A DNA stretch of 64,000 nt from UBA5239 sp031548025 (GCA_031548025.1 JAVBRM010000023.1:1-64000); one strand, 5' to 3'. Counted from the first letter of the stretch, positions 54,126-62,867 are shown. Notes: generated from the letters alone by a model not told the origin. Made by a program: numbers and translations.

Positions 54126-54878
54126 CTATAAACTTTTGATTAATGGTTTATATTTTTTCAGATATTTCGCGTTGAATTCGTCGCCGCCGGGGGCGTTCGC
54201 GCTGCGCCAGACCGGAGGGGTGATTCCGCGCTCTACGCACTGGCGGATGCATTCGATTTCCAGCCAGTGCGCAATCGTGAAATCGATCACGTTCGACACC
54301 GGTGCGATCGGGCTGTCGAATCCCGGCACTTCCACCGCGGCGTCACCCACCGGATTATAGTCGTCAATGCACACATCCGCAAGTTCAAAAAGATTTTTCT
54401 TTGAACTATGACGAATAAAATGTTCCGGAGGCATCTCACTCTGCCAATACGAACTCGATACCGCGATGATTTTCGCCCCGGCTTTTTGGGCCTCCTGCGC
54501 CGCGTCGATGGTCGCCGCGTTGATGCCGATGTTATGGAAGATGATCAGGACGTCGTCCGGCTGCAGGTCGTAGTATTTCATGATCGCGCTGCCGTAGTTC
54601 TCGGTGCGCTCGAGTTCCAGATATTTCAGCGCCTGGTTGAACACCGAAAGCCCGGTTTCCATGATCGGATTGATATTGCTCAAGCCCCCTGCCCGGAAGA
54701 ACATTTCCCCCATAACCAGTGTAGTATGCCCGCCACCACCGTAAACGCTGATCAACCGGTCCGCCGCAATCGCATCCGCCATCAGCTTGCCCGCCGCCTG
54801 AATATTGCCCGCCTGTTTTTCCTTGACCTCGCGCAGGTTGGCGATGATACTTTCCAAATAACCGAAATCTTCCAGCAT
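54126..54878 (-). CDS. SIS-domain sugar-phosphate-binding protein
   Basis: 250 residues, related to the UPF0309 SIS group. SIS-type segments include SVYGGGGHTTLVMGEMFFRAGG and DDVLIIFHNIGINAATIDAA, then AKIIAVSSSYW. SIS domains bind or isomerise phosphosugars in the cytoplasm. It starts five bases after the TIM-barrel gene stop, so tight operon coupling is likely. Its substrate could be the product of the TIM-barrel or Gfo/Idh/MocA enzymes; this is inference. Confidence 0.87.
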   Translation of the reverse strand: MLEDFGYLESIIANLREVKEKQAGNIQAAGKLMADAIAADRLISVYGGGGHTTLVMGEMFFRAGGLSNINPIMETGLSVFNQALKYLELERTENYGSAIMKYYDLQPDDVLIIFHNIGINAATIDAAQEAQKAGAKIIAVSSSYWQSEMPPEHFIRHSSKKNLFELADVCIDDYNPVGDAAVEVPGFDSPIAPVSNVIDFTIAHWLEIECIRQCVERGITPPVWRSANAPGGDEFNAKYLKKYKPLIKSL

Positions 54879-54883
54879 AATAA

Positions 54884-55915
54884 TTACCCCTTTATGACTT
54901 TTTTATAATTCTCGCCGATGCGGTCCCAGAGTTTCAGAGGCTCCGGAGCCGCCACCACTGTACCGTAACCGCCACGGTAAGTCCAGGTGCCCAGGCGGTC
55001 CACACCCAGTGTTTCATACAAATCAACCACCTCGTCAATCATTTTGAAATCCTGTGGTTGCTTATAATATCCCATCAGCCAGCGTTCCGACATCTTGCCA
55101 TAACGTTTTGCAACCTGAACAGTTCTCTTGGTGATATCTTCAAAGAATCTCCACGGCAGGTCCCAGGAAATAATGGTCGTCGAAAACACATCGAAATACG
55201 GGCACGCCGCCACCATATCCCAATCGTCATAACCGCGCAGCTCGGAGACATAATAGCCGTTGAGCGTAGCGTGGACACAGCAAGTAATCTCCTGATTCGG
55301 GTCGATTTCCTTGATCTTGCGCGAAGTTTCCGACAAAATTACCAGCGCCTCGCGGCGGCGGAATTGCCGGATATCGTCATTGATGAATTTGGGCATTTCG
55401 TATCCGTAATAATCATAAAACTTTCGCATGCAGACCGGACAGCGGCAACTCCAGTCATCGCCCGCCCCGCCGGTGATCGAAGCATAGGACTTGGGCAGCG
55501 CATAATGCGGTTCGTCCCAGAAAAATCCGTCCGCCTCCGCTTCCCGCGCCAAAGTCAGGCAGAAACGTTCGAAATAATCGCGAAAACTCTGCGTATTGAA
55601 ACAGGCAAAAGGCAACTTTTCCCCGGTCAACGCGGAAACCTGACGGTTTTCCACATTATCCTGGAGAAATTTGCTGACCTGTTCGCCGCCGAAGTATTTC
55701 CCGATCCCCCACGGGTCCAGGATAACCCTCAATCCAAGCTGGTGCGCCGCCTTGACGATTTCCGGTAGATTGGGCCGCCAAAAGTCAAAATCAAATTCAG
55801 TCACCGCCAGAATCACTGTTGTACAGCCGTGCCCGATCATTTCTTCAAAATCCTTTACCGCGTGTTCCACGTAAGTCGAACCGTAGTAACTTATCGATGT
55901 CTGAGTGATTGCCAT
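54884..55915 (-). CDS. TIM-barrel glycosidase-like protein, cytoplasmic
   Basis: 343 residues without a signal peptide. Alternating strand/helix text fits a TIM barrel: CTTVILAVTEFDFDFW, LGLRVILDPWGIGK, DGFFWDEPHYALPK. A cluster SCRCPVCMRKFYDYYG resembles the Cys-rich loop seen in several uncharacterised GH-A-like families. Candidate catalytic residues are the Asp-Glu of FFWDEP and the Glu of TEFDFD. No named family was recognised. It lies between GntR-type regulator and SIS genes with gaps of 13 and 5 bp. Confidence 0.7.
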   Translation of the reverse strand: MAITQTSISYYGSTYVEHAVKDFEEMIGHGCTTVILAVTEFDFDFWRPNLPEIVKAAHQLGLRVILDPWGIGKYFGGEQVSKFLQDNVENRQVSALTGEKLPFACFNTQSFRDYFERFCLTLAREAEADGFFWDEPHYALPKSYASITGGAGDDWSCRCPVCMRKFYDYYGYEMPKFINDDIRQFRRREALVILSETSRKIKEIDPNQEITCCVHATLNGYYVSELRGYDDWDMVAACPYFDVFSTTIISWDLPWRFFEDITKRTVQVAKRYGKMSERWLMGYYKQPQDFKMIDEVVDLYETLGVDRLGTWTYRGGYGTVVAAPEPLKLWDRIGENYKKVIKG

Positions 55916-55928
55916 TCCACATTCCTTG

Positions 55929-56990
55929 TTAATATGAACTTTCGCGCTTGATTAATCTCGGCGCGATATAGTTGACCGATGGATGATTGTCCACGCCGTA
56001 TTTGATCCGGCGCAACAGTATTTCAACCGCGTTTTCCGCGATCTGCGAAATCGGATAATCAATGCTGCTCAACGAAGGAAAAACCTCCGTGGCAATCGGC
56101 AGATTGTCCATGCCAATCACCGATACCTGTTCCGGAATGTTCAAATGATTGATGCGTATCTGGCGCATAGTCCGGATCGCCAGCATATCGTGGTAACAGA
56201 AAATACCGGTTTTGAACTTGGTATTCATCTTCCCGAGTTGTTCCTGCAGCGAATTGTCGTCGCCATGAACATTGGTATAGATCAGCATTTCCGGATTGAT
56301 TTTATACCCGTGCTGCGATAATTCAAAAATATAACCGTCCCGTCTCCGGTCGATCTGAAAATTGTTCAAGCCGATATAGAAAAACTTGCGGCATCCCTGC
56401 TGAATCAGATGCTGCGCGGCCATCCTTCCGGCCTCGAAATCGTTGACCATCACCACATCGCAATCAATCCCGTGAACCTGGCGGCCGATCAGCACAAACG
56501 GTATCTGAATGCCTTTGAGGTTAGCCACGGACATTTCATCATGAGCCGGCGCAATCAAAAAACCATCGGCCCCTGAACTGCGAAGCATTTCCAGTTGTGA
56601 CTTTTCGTGCTCGCAATTGTAATCGCTCCCGGCGGTAACCACCTCCACCTTGCGGCGCCGCCCGCTCAACTCCACCGCGTTGATCAAACGCGAAAAAAAC
56701 GGATTGTCCACATTCGTCACCAGCAAAGCAATCCGGCAAGGCGCTTCCAAATGATCAGAAATATCCCGGGAAGCAATCCGCAACCGCTTATAACGGCTTT
56801 CCAGAATCCCTTCCTCCTTCAACCGGTTCACAATCTTCTGGGCCGTAGCCAAGGCGACATTGAATTCCTCGGCCAGATTACGCACCGTCATAAACGGCTC
56901 ACCGGTAACCCCATGTTCGCCGCGGGCGATTTCCCCGCGCAAACGCGCAATCACCGCTTCTTGCTTATTGACATTCAAAACCGCTTCCAT
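55929..56990 (-). CDS. GntR-type HTH regulator with LacI-like sensor domain
   Basis: 353 residues. The N-terminal ~75 residues form a GntR winged helix (FMTVRNLAEEFNVALATAQKIVNRL), and the rest is a LacI/periplasmic-binding effector domain (IALLVTNVDNPFFSRLINAVE; VSVIGMDNLP). AAAGGAACATTGA precedes the ATG. It heads the operon TIM-barrel, SIS, pseudopilin, GH123-like and Gfo/Idh/MocA genes and probably regulates it in response to a sugar. Confidence 0.92.
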   Translation of the reverse strand: MEAVLNVNKQEAVIARLRGEIARGEHGVTGEPFMTVRNLAEEFNVALATAQKIVNRLKEEGILESRYKRLRIASRDISDHLEAPCRIALLVTNVDNPFFSRLINAVELSGRRRKVEVVTAGSDYNCEHEKSQLEMLRSSGADGFLIAPAHDEMSVANLKGIQIPFVLIGRQVHGIDCDVVMVNDFEAGRMAAQHLIQQGCRKFFYIGLNNFQIDRRRDGYIFELSQHGYKINPEMLIYTNVHGDDNSLQEQLGKMNTKFKTGIFCYHDMLAIRTMRQIRINHLNIPEQVSVIGMDNLPIATEVFPSLSSIDYPISQIAENAVEILLRRIKYGVDNHPSVNYIAPRLIKRESSY

Positions 56991-57029
56991 TCAATGTTCC
57001 TTTGCGTTATATTAACATTATATCAACAC

Positions 57030-57061
57030 TATAACAACTAATCAATAACCCTATAACAACT
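57030..57061. promoter_or_regulatory. Direct repeat near the GntR-type gene
   Basis: TATAACAACT occurs at 57030-57039 and 57052-57061, 22 bp apart, with related TATCAACACT at 57021-57030. The cluster lies between the divergent GntR-type and chrA promoters and may be a regulator site. Confidence 0.35.
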
Positions 57062-57076
57062 TTTTTGAAAAATTGT

Positions 57077-57104
57077 TTGCCATCGCCGGAAGCTATGGTA
57101 TATT
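57077..57104 (+). promoter_or_regulatory. Promoter of chrA pair
   Basis: TTGCCA (57077-57082), a 16-base spacer and TATATT (57099-57104). It places transcription start near 57111 and rules out a start codon at 57073. Confidence 0.45.
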
Positions 57105-57126
57105 GATAGCTTTACGGATGCATATT

Positions 57127-57744
57127 ATGAATGATGTAGCAGAATTGGCGCAAATACCACGGGGCCGGGTTTTATGGCTCCTGTTTTATAACTTTTTTAA
57201 AATCGCTCTATTTGTCGTAGGTGGCGGCTATGCCATTATTCTGGCGGCGGAGGATATTTTCATCCGCAAACTGAAATGGCTCAAGGAAGGTGAACTGATG
57301 GATATGCTGGCGATTATCCAGTCTATCCCCGGTCTGCTTGCCGGCAATGCCGCCATTTACGTGGGATTCCGCGCGGCCGGCAGACTCGGCGCATTGGTGG
57401 CGTTAACCGGAGTCGCCCTCCCCTCGTTCGCCATCATCACGATTATAGCGATGGGCTTTTCACATCTCCCCATGGACAACATCTACGTTCAGGGCGCTTT
57501 TATCGGCGTCCGTAGTGCCCTTGGCGGCCTGGTGCTGGCCGCGCTTCTGCGGACCTGGCGCAAAATCATGGTCAACCGCTTTGCTTACGTTGTCGCCATG
57601 GCCTGTTTTGCCGGGGTCATCTTCGCCGGGGTAAATCCTGCCTGGCTTCTGCTGGGTTCGATGGTTGCCGGGATTGTTTATTTTTACTGCATCGGCGGCA
57701 GAATCACCAAGGCCGCCTTAGCCGTCGAGAGTAAACAATCATGA
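57127..57744 (+). CDS. chrA1: Chromate transporter family, N-terminal half
   Basis: 205 residues from ATG 57127; ATG 57118 is an alternative, and 57073 lies upstream of the predicted transcript. The ChrA-family core is clear: FKIALFVVGGGYAIIL and SIPGLLAGNAAIYVGFRAAG. It is one of the half-length ChrA proteins that work with a second half. The stop overlaps the next ATG by four bases. Despite the family name, chromate transport in this organism is not shown. Confidence 0.85.
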   Translation: MNDVAELAQIPRGRVLWLLFYNFFKIALFVVGGGYAIILAAEDIFIRKLKWLKEGELMDMLAIIQSIPGLLAGNAAIYVGFRAAGRLGALVALTGVALPSFAIITIIAMGFSHLPMDNIYVQGAFIGVRSALGGLVLAALLRTWRKIMVNRFAYVVAMACFAGVIFAGVNPAWLLLGSMVAGIVYFYCIGGRITKAALAVESKQS

Positions 57745-58328
57745 GTCAAACCCTCCATATTTTTGTTCTATTCTGCTATTTCGGCCTGCTCTGCTTCGGC
57801 GGCGGCAACGCCCTGACCCCGCTGTATATCGACCACCTGGTCAATGAACAGAACTGGATGACGCTTCAGGAATTCGGCGACCTGACCGCGATCTCGCAGA
57901 TGACGCCCGGCCCGATCGGCGTCAATGCCGCCACTTTCTTCGGCTACCGCCGGGCCGGAGTCCCGGGAGCCATGGCGGCGACGGTCGGCTTGCTGCTGCC
58001 GTCATATTTTCTGGTGATCATGGCTCTGAAATCGTTGAAAAAATGGGAAAAGAGCAAACTGGTCCAAGGCATCATGACCGGAATCCGGCCGGCAACCATC
58101 GGCATGATTCTGGCCTCTTGGCTGATCTTCATGCAAATGTCGGTATTCAGCACCGAAATTCCCTGGAAGACCTGGCTGGGGCTAAACGACAACCCGGGTG
58201 ATTTTTTTATCCGCCCGTTTGCGCTGCTGATTTGCGTGGCTTCAGCTTATTTGCTCTACAAAGGCAAAATATCCATTATCGCCGTAGTTTTCGGTTCCGC
58301 CGCCCTCGGGGCATTAATCTGCCGCTGA
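57741..58328 (+). CDS. chrA2: Chromate transporter family, C-terminal half
   Basis: 195 residues, starting in an ATGA overlap with the first half. CYFGLLCFGGGNALTPLYID and ISQMTPGPIGVNAATFFGYR mark the second ChrA domain. The pair is expected to form a membrane heterodimer or larger complex. It ends two bases from the convergent repeat-protein gene. Confidence 0.85.
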   Translation: MSQTLHIFVLFCYFGLLCFGGGNALTPLYIDHLVNEQNWMTLQEFGDLTAISQMTPGPIGVNAATFFGYRRAGVPGAMAATVGLLLPSYFLVIMALKSLKKWEKSKLVQGIMTGIRPATIGMILASWLIFMQMSVFSTEIPWKTWLGLNDNPGDFFIRPFALLICVASAYLLYKGKISIIAVVFGSAALGALICR

Positions 58329-58329
58329 A

Positions 58330-59172
58330 TCAATCTTTGCTTTCATCCGTTTCTTTGGACAAAGCCCCCACGGTACCCTTTGGATTATTGGTTTTATTCA
58401 AGAGATTTTTGGTATTTCTCTTGGATACAGCCTCCGGAGTATCCCCCGGCTCGTCGGTCTTGTTCAAAACATTTCCGCTCACCCGCTTGCTCTCGATATC
58501 CGGGTCATTTTCGGGATTCGTGCTTTTGGTCTCAATATTTTGAGTGGCTTCTTTTGACAGGGAATCCGGAGTGTCGCGCGGATTTTCAGTCTTATTCAAA
58601 ACATTGTCACTGATCCGTTTGCTCTCGGTGTCAGGGTTATTTTCCGGACTTTCAGGCTTGTTCATGATATTTTGGGTGGCTTCTTTCGATAAGGCCTCCG
58701 GAGTGTCGCGCGGATTTTCCGTTTTATTCAAGACATTATCAGTGACCCGCTTGCTCTCGGCATCAGGATTATTTTCCGGACTTTCAGGCCTGGTCATGAT
58801 GTTTTTAGTGGCTTCTTTCGATAAGGCCTCCGGAGTGTCGCGCGGATTTTCCGTCTTATTCAAAACATTTTCCGTCGCCTCCCGGGACAGCGCCGCAGGA
58901 GCATCCTGAGGATTTTCCGTCTTGTTCAAAACATTATTGGAAATCTCTCCACTCTCCTTCTCCGGAGTTTTCTTCGGATCAGTCTTATAAAGAAGATTAC
59001 GACTCTCCTCGTCAACCACTTGACCTGAATGCTTTCTCGGGTTATCGGTTTTATTGATCACATTGTCGGAAACGCTCTTGGTTTCGCGCTCCAGCTTCTC
59101 AGACAGCGTCTCGGCGGAAACCGCCGCACACGCCCCTAAACATCCCAAAATCATCATCAAACGGTAATTCAT
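58330..59172 (-). CDS. Secreted protein of tandem 22-residue repeats
   Basis: 280 residues from ATG 59172, eight bases after GGAGG; an ATG at 59178 is too close to that site. A signal peptide ends near AVSAET. About eleven repeats follow, mostly exactly 22 residues, with consensus SKxATxNVLNKTENPRDTPEAL. Two versions alternate (NVLNKTENPRDTPEAL and NIMNKPESPENNPDxE), making a 44-residue higher-order unit. The repeats are visible in the DNA as ~132-bp near-copies. The composition is rich in Asn, Lys, Glu, Thr and Pro, with no known domain, so it is probably extended or disordered. Role unknown; periplasmic or surface location is likely. Confidence 0.85.
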   Translation of the reverse strand: MNYRLMMILGCLGACAAVSAETLSEKLERETKSVSDNVINKTDNPRKHSGQVVDEESRNLLYKTDPKKTPEKESGEISNNVLNKTENPQDAPAALSREATENVLNKTENPRDTPEALSKEATKNIMTRPESPENNPDAESKRVTDNVLNKTENPRDTPEALSKEATQNIMNKPESPENNPDTESKRISDNVLNKTENPRDTPDSLSKEATQNIETKSTNPENDPDIESKRVSGNVLNKTDEPGDTPEAVSKRNTKNLLNKTNNPKGTVGALSKETDESKD

Positions 59173-59297
59173 CTTCATATCCTCCCAGTTTTGACAACAC
59201 TATAATGTATCATTTCGCCGATACTCTGTCAAATAGTTACCAAATAATTTGCAAATCACCAACCCCGATGATATTTTTACCCAAACAGGAGGATATT

Positions 59298-59669
59298 ATG
59301 AAATTCAAAATGGTTCACAATAATTTCAATGTTTTCGATCTCGCCAAAAGCCTCGAATTCTATCGCGAAGCCCTCGGCCTCACGGAAACGCGCCGCATCA
59401 CCGACCCGCAAGGCAACTTCATCATCGTCTACCTGAGCGACGGCGCCAGCACTCATCTGCTCGAACTCACCTGGATGAAAGAGATGGACCGTCCCTACGA
59501 CCTGGGCGACAACGAATTTCACCTGGCCTTCGAAACCGAAGACTTCGAAGCCGCCAAAGCCAAACACCGCCAAATGAACTGCATCTGCTACGAAAACCCC
59601 GCCATGGGAATCTACTTCATCAACGACCCCGACGGCTACTGGCTGGAAGTCTTGCCGAAGAAGTACTAA
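59298..59669 (+). CDS. Glyoxalase I-like VOC protein
   Basis: 123 residues from ATG 59298, with AGGAGG upstream; a longer frame upstream lacks a site. The compact VOC fold shows the four metal ligands of glyoxalase I: His in VHNNFNV, Glu in HLLELTW, His in EFHLAFE and Glu in WLEVLP. Expected activity: detoxification of methylglyoxal as its thiol adduct. This is normal length for bacterial GloA. Confidence 0.88.
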   Translation: MKFKMVHNNFNVFDLAKSLEFYREALGLTETRRITDPQGNFIIVYLSDGASTHLLELTWMKEMDRPYDLGDNEFHLAFETEDFEAAKAKHRQMNCICYENPAMGIYFINDPDGYWLEVLPKKY

Positions 59670-59710
59670 GGGACTTCATTGAAAAATAATTCGTGATGAG
59701 GAACAGTAAT

Positions 59711-60082
59711 ATGAAGAAAAATCTATGTGGGAAAGTAATTTTGAATGAGACCATTCTGACGCTTGATGTCAATACGATTCTGCAGCGGCTTCACGTGCTT
59801 GGTATTTCTGAACTGACGGCGATTCAGTCTTTGAATTTGCTCAATGGCGATTATATCAATTTGGAGTGCCGGTTGCCCAATGGCACCATAGGAAAGCTTC
59901 TTGACGACGACAAGACTTATTACGCCACTCAAGTGGAAAAAATCGGTAGCGATCGCTGTTATGGCGTTGCCGCCGACGAACAACAGATCGCAGTTTACGA
60001 ATATGGGTGCAACGGCACGGATGCCGTACTCATCGCATGGGTCAAATACCAGCCCGGATATTGCCCGGAACTGCCTGAGTGA
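59711..60082 (+). CDS. Small protein of unknown function
   Basis: 123 residues from ATG 59711, with a GAGGA-type site upstream; an in-frame GTG at 59693 is less likely. The sequence is globular with no signal peptide or membrane segment. The second half has several aromatic strands and a few Cys. No family is recognised. It stands alone between the glyoxalase and acetate-transporter genes. Confidence 0.6.
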   Translation: MKKNLCGKVILNETILTLDVNTILQRLHVLGISELTAIQSLNLLNGDYINLECRLPNGTIGKLLDDDKTYYATQVEKIGSDRCYGVAADEQQIAVYEYGCNGTDAVLIAWVKYQPGYCPELPE

Positions 60083-60160
60083 GGTATTTATTGCTTATCT
60101 CATACAAGTCAGGCGGGTATAGGCTGAAAATACTCCCAGGGAAGTATTGAGGATTTGCGC

Positions 60161-60188
60161 TTGAATTATTATGTAATGGTATTATATT
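60161..60188 (+). promoter_or_regulatory. Promoter of SatP-like gene
   Basis: TTGAAT (60161-60166), a 16-base spacer and TATATT (60183-60188), about 50 bp before the ATG. Confidence 0.45.
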
Positions 60189-60238
60189 TATTGTCCCAAT
60201 AAAATTATTACTAAATTACTTAATTTAAAGGTGTTATT

Positions 60239-60805
60239 ATGTCGAATCCGTCTGCTGTTGATTTTACGGCCAATCCCGCGCCGCTCGGTCTTTGTGGTTT
60301 TGGAATGACCACCATACTGCTCAATATCCACAATGCCGGATTTGCTCCGCTGGACAACACCGTTGTCGCCATGGGGATCTTTTATGGCGGTATCGCCCAG
60401 GTTATCGCCGGAATCATGGAGTGGAAAAAGGGAAATACATTCGGCACAACAGCATTTACGTCATACGGATTTTTTTGGCTGACCCTGGTTGCCATCTGGT
60501 TTTTGCCGGCAATCGGTTCAGTCGCCCGTCCCACTCCATTTTCGATGGGGTGCTATTTGGCGCTGTGGGGTCTCTTTACTGCCGGTCTTTACATTGGAAC
60601 CCTCAAAAGCTCGCGCTCATTGCAAGTCGTATTTGCGTCCCTGACGGTTTTGTTTGCGCTGTTGGCGCTGGCGAATTTTTCAGGTGCTCACGCGGTGCAT
60701 ACCATTGCCGGTTATGTCGGTATTTTTTGCGGTGCCAGTGCTTTCTACACCGCCATCGGGCAAGTTCTCAACGAAGTTTTCAAGCGGAAAGTCATGCCGC
60801 TTTAA
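60239..60805 (+). CDS. Acetate uptake transporter family (SatP/GPR1/YaaH)
   Basis: 188 residues with about six membrane helices and the signature NPAPLGLCGFGMTTILLN near the N-terminus. Family members take up or release acetate and succinate across the cytoplasmic membrane. AAAGG precedes the ATG and a strong terminator follows. In a genome region with several deacetylases and NagA, an acetate role is plausible but inferred. Confidence 0.9.
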   Translation: MSNPSAVDFTANPAPLGLCGFGMTTILLNIHNAGFAPLDNTVVAMGIFYGGIAQVIAGIMEWKKGNTFGTTAFTSYGFFWLTLVAIWFLPAIGSVARPTPFSMGCYLALWGLFTAGLYIGTLKSSRSLQVVFASLTVLFALLALANFSGAHAVHTIAGYVGIFCGASAFYTAIGQVLNEVFKRKVMPL

Positions 60806-60825
60806 TTTGACTATTCAGTAGACAG

Positions 60826-60864
60826 CAAGGGTTAGATTCGTTTGAATTTAACCCTTGTTTTTTT
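60826..60864 (+). terminator. Intrinsic terminator
   Basis: A 9-bp stem CAAGGGTTA/TAACCCTTG with a 14-base loop is followed by seven T residues, downstream of the acetate-transporter gene. Confidence 0.9.
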
Positions 60865-60873
60865 GGGGAGAGA

Positions 60874-62118
60874 TCAGGATATTTTCTTCCTTTTCCATAC
60901 CCAGCCTTCGAGGAAGATGATCAGGCTGAATATAACCAATGATCCGGGGATCAGGTAGAATGAATGGTACAGCCCGACTTTGTCGCCGAGTAAACCCATC
61001 ATCCAGGTGAAAAAGCCGCATCCGGGAATACCGACCGCTGAAAAATAAATATACAGCATCGTCGAATCAAGCTGCGGCAGTTGGGTAACTCCATAAACCT
61101 GCAGGGTTGGCCAGTATGACGCGACCCCGAAACCAGCCAGCAGCAACAGGAAAAACAATGCAACCAGCACCATGTGGGGATTTTGGAAAGTATCCGGGCG
61201 AAGGCACATGATCAGCAAAGTCACCGGAATGGTTCCGAGCCCAGTGTAAAGCAAGATGTATTTCAAGCGGCCCGGTGTGGCGAAGTAGCCGAAAAGCGTC
61301 CTGCCGACGAACATCCCGAGGGCAATGGCCGCAGTGCCGATTCCGGCCAACCAGGCGGAAGCGTTGAAATTGAGCTGGATATAGGTCGCCGCCCAGAAGG
61401 TCAGGCAGAATTCAGCACCAGCCCCCATAAACATACCCAGACAGTAAACCCAGAAACGCGGAACTTTGATTATCGCCACCGAATAATCCCAGATATGTTT
61501 GGGCAGGATCTTTTCCGGGACTTCCGGATATTTTTTCCGTGGATTTTCACGCCAGAGAAATAACAAAGAAACCAACAGGGTCAACAGGCCGATTCCCCCC
61601 AGAACATACCGCCAGTTGACTCCCAATGTCAGCAGGCCTCCGGCCACAAGCACGCAGGCGCCGACGCCGATTGACCAGAAGGAGTGGGAAATATTGACGT
61701 AACGCTCCGGCGCATCCGAATGCAGGTCCTGAATGAAAGGCGTGGCCAACCCTTCGCAAATCCCCTCCCCGAAGCCGGCAATCAGCAGGCAGGGGATCAG
61801 GAAAAAATAGGCCGGACTGAAAGCACACAGAAAAATGCCCGCTCCCATCAGAAGCATGCAATATCCCATGGAAAGACGTTTGCCGATATGCCCGGCAATC
61901 GCCCCGCACAGCATGAGCGACGCCACCATAGAAATGCTCCGGGTCAGGTGCAAAACACCGCCGGCAGCCATCCCGCCGGCTTCCAGCGGAAAGTTCAGTT
62001 CACGGGCCATCGCCACCAGAACAATCGGAATCGATAATGAACACAAGGCATATACGGTAAATGCCGAATAACTGGCGTAATCATAACGCCCCAGCACGAG
62101 TTTTCTTGAATTATTCAT
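60874..62118 (-). CDS. MFS transporter
   Basis: 414 residues with about 12 hydrophobic helices. MFS landmarks include GHIGKRLSMGYCML between helices 2 and 3 and GYFATPGRLKY in the second half. It starts five bases after the flavodoxin-like gene, so they probably share a transcript. Substrate cannot be told from the sequence. Confidence 0.87.
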   Translation of the reverse strand: MNNSRKLVLGRYDYASYSAFTVYALCSLSIPIVLVAMARELNFPLEAGGMAAGGVLHLTRSISMVASLMLCGAIAGHIGKRLSMGYCMLLMGAGIFLCAFSPAYFFLIPCLLIAGFGEGICEGLATPFIQDLHSDAPERYVNISHSFWSIGVGACVLVAGGLLTLGVNWRYVLGGIGLLTLLVSLLFLWRENPRKKYPEVPEKILPKHIWDYSVAIIKVPRFWVYCLGMFMGAGAEFCLTFWAATYIQLNFNASAWLAGIGTAAIALGMFVGRTLFGYFATPGRLKYILLYTGLGTIPVTLLIMCLRPDTFQNPHMVLVALFFLLLLAGFGVASYWPTLQVYGVTQLPQLDSTMLYIYFSAVGIPGCGFFTWMMGLLGDKVGLYHSFYLIPGSLVIFSLIIFLEGWVWKRKKIS

Positions 62119-62123
62119 CGGAG

Positions 62124-62663
62124 TTACTTGAGGTCCGCCCCGATTTGAGTGAGCATGGCGAGTTTTTCCTGATCCTTCTCCAGATCGCCGACGGCCAAAG
62201 CTTGGATTTTCTCATCGATCACCACTTCCCAGCCAAGGAAATCGGCGATGCACTTGAACTGTTCGGAAATCAGACGGTATTCCGGGTCATCCAGCTCCGC
62301 GCCCCCGACAGAAATAATTCCGATCTTCTTATGAGCCTGATGAAATTCTTCATCTTTGGAATAAAATTTATCCAGGGCCAATTTCAGTTGAGCGCTGATT
62401 CCCCACCAGTAAACCGGAGTGCCGAAAACGATCAAATCGGCGGCCGCTACCTGATTCATCAGTTCGGCTCCGCCATCCAACAGTACGCAATTGCCGCCGT
62501 TAGATTTACAACCATCGCAAGCGATACAGCCGCGCAGTTTCAAGTTTACGACGTTGACTGTTTCCACCTGATGATGTTTTTCCAGTCCGACTTTGAGAGC
62601 GTTAAGTGCCTGGACGGTGTTGCCGTTTTTGCGGGGGCTGCCGTTTAGAATCAATATATTCAT
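62124..62663 (-). CDS. Flavodoxin-like NAD(P)H/FMN reductase
   Basis: 179 residues. The FMN-binding start MNILILNGSPRKNGNTVQA, the CIACDGCKSN cysteine segment and FGTPVYWWGISAQLKLALDK match the NADPH-dependent FMN reductase/iron-sulfur flavoprotein-like group. A cytoplasmic redox enzyme; the two Cys pairs suggest possible metal or redox activity. It precedes the MFS gene by five bases. Confidence 0.88.
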   Translation of the reverse strand: MNILILNGSPRKNGNTVQALNALKVGLEKHHQVETVNVVNLKLRGCIACDGCKSNGGNCVLLDGGAELMNQVAAADLIVFGTPVYWWGISAQLKLALDKFYSKDEEFHQAHKKIGIISVGGAELDDPEYRLISEQFKCIADFLGWEVVIDEKIQALAVGDLEKDQEKLAMLTQIGADLK

Positions 62664-62783
62664 AATTTTCCTCGATTTTTAATACAACGAATATACACCG
62701 GCTCTCAAAAAACGCAATCCCATCCCCGAAAATGACACTGAATTTAATTTGCATTTAAAAAAACAACGTTATATTTTCAATAT

Positions 62784-62821
62784 CTACTGTCAGTGCTGAA
62801 ACCAAACAGCACTGACAGTAG
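62784..62821. repeat. Hairpin 1 of paired element
   Basis: A perfect 15-bp inverted repeat (62784-62798 with 62807-62821) and loop AAACCAAA. On the minus strand it is followed some 20 bases later by a T-rich run. Confidence 0.85.
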
Positions 62822-62867
62822 CAAAAATAATCGTTTCCGCAAACGTAAAAGTCAGCATTTGCATTTT

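Noticed and set aside
58343..59090. Regular DNA repeats that could be taken for a CRISPR array
   Set aside because: The repeats are in frame, have no constant repeat/unique spacer pattern, and encode a continuous 22-residue-repeat protein with a signal peptide.
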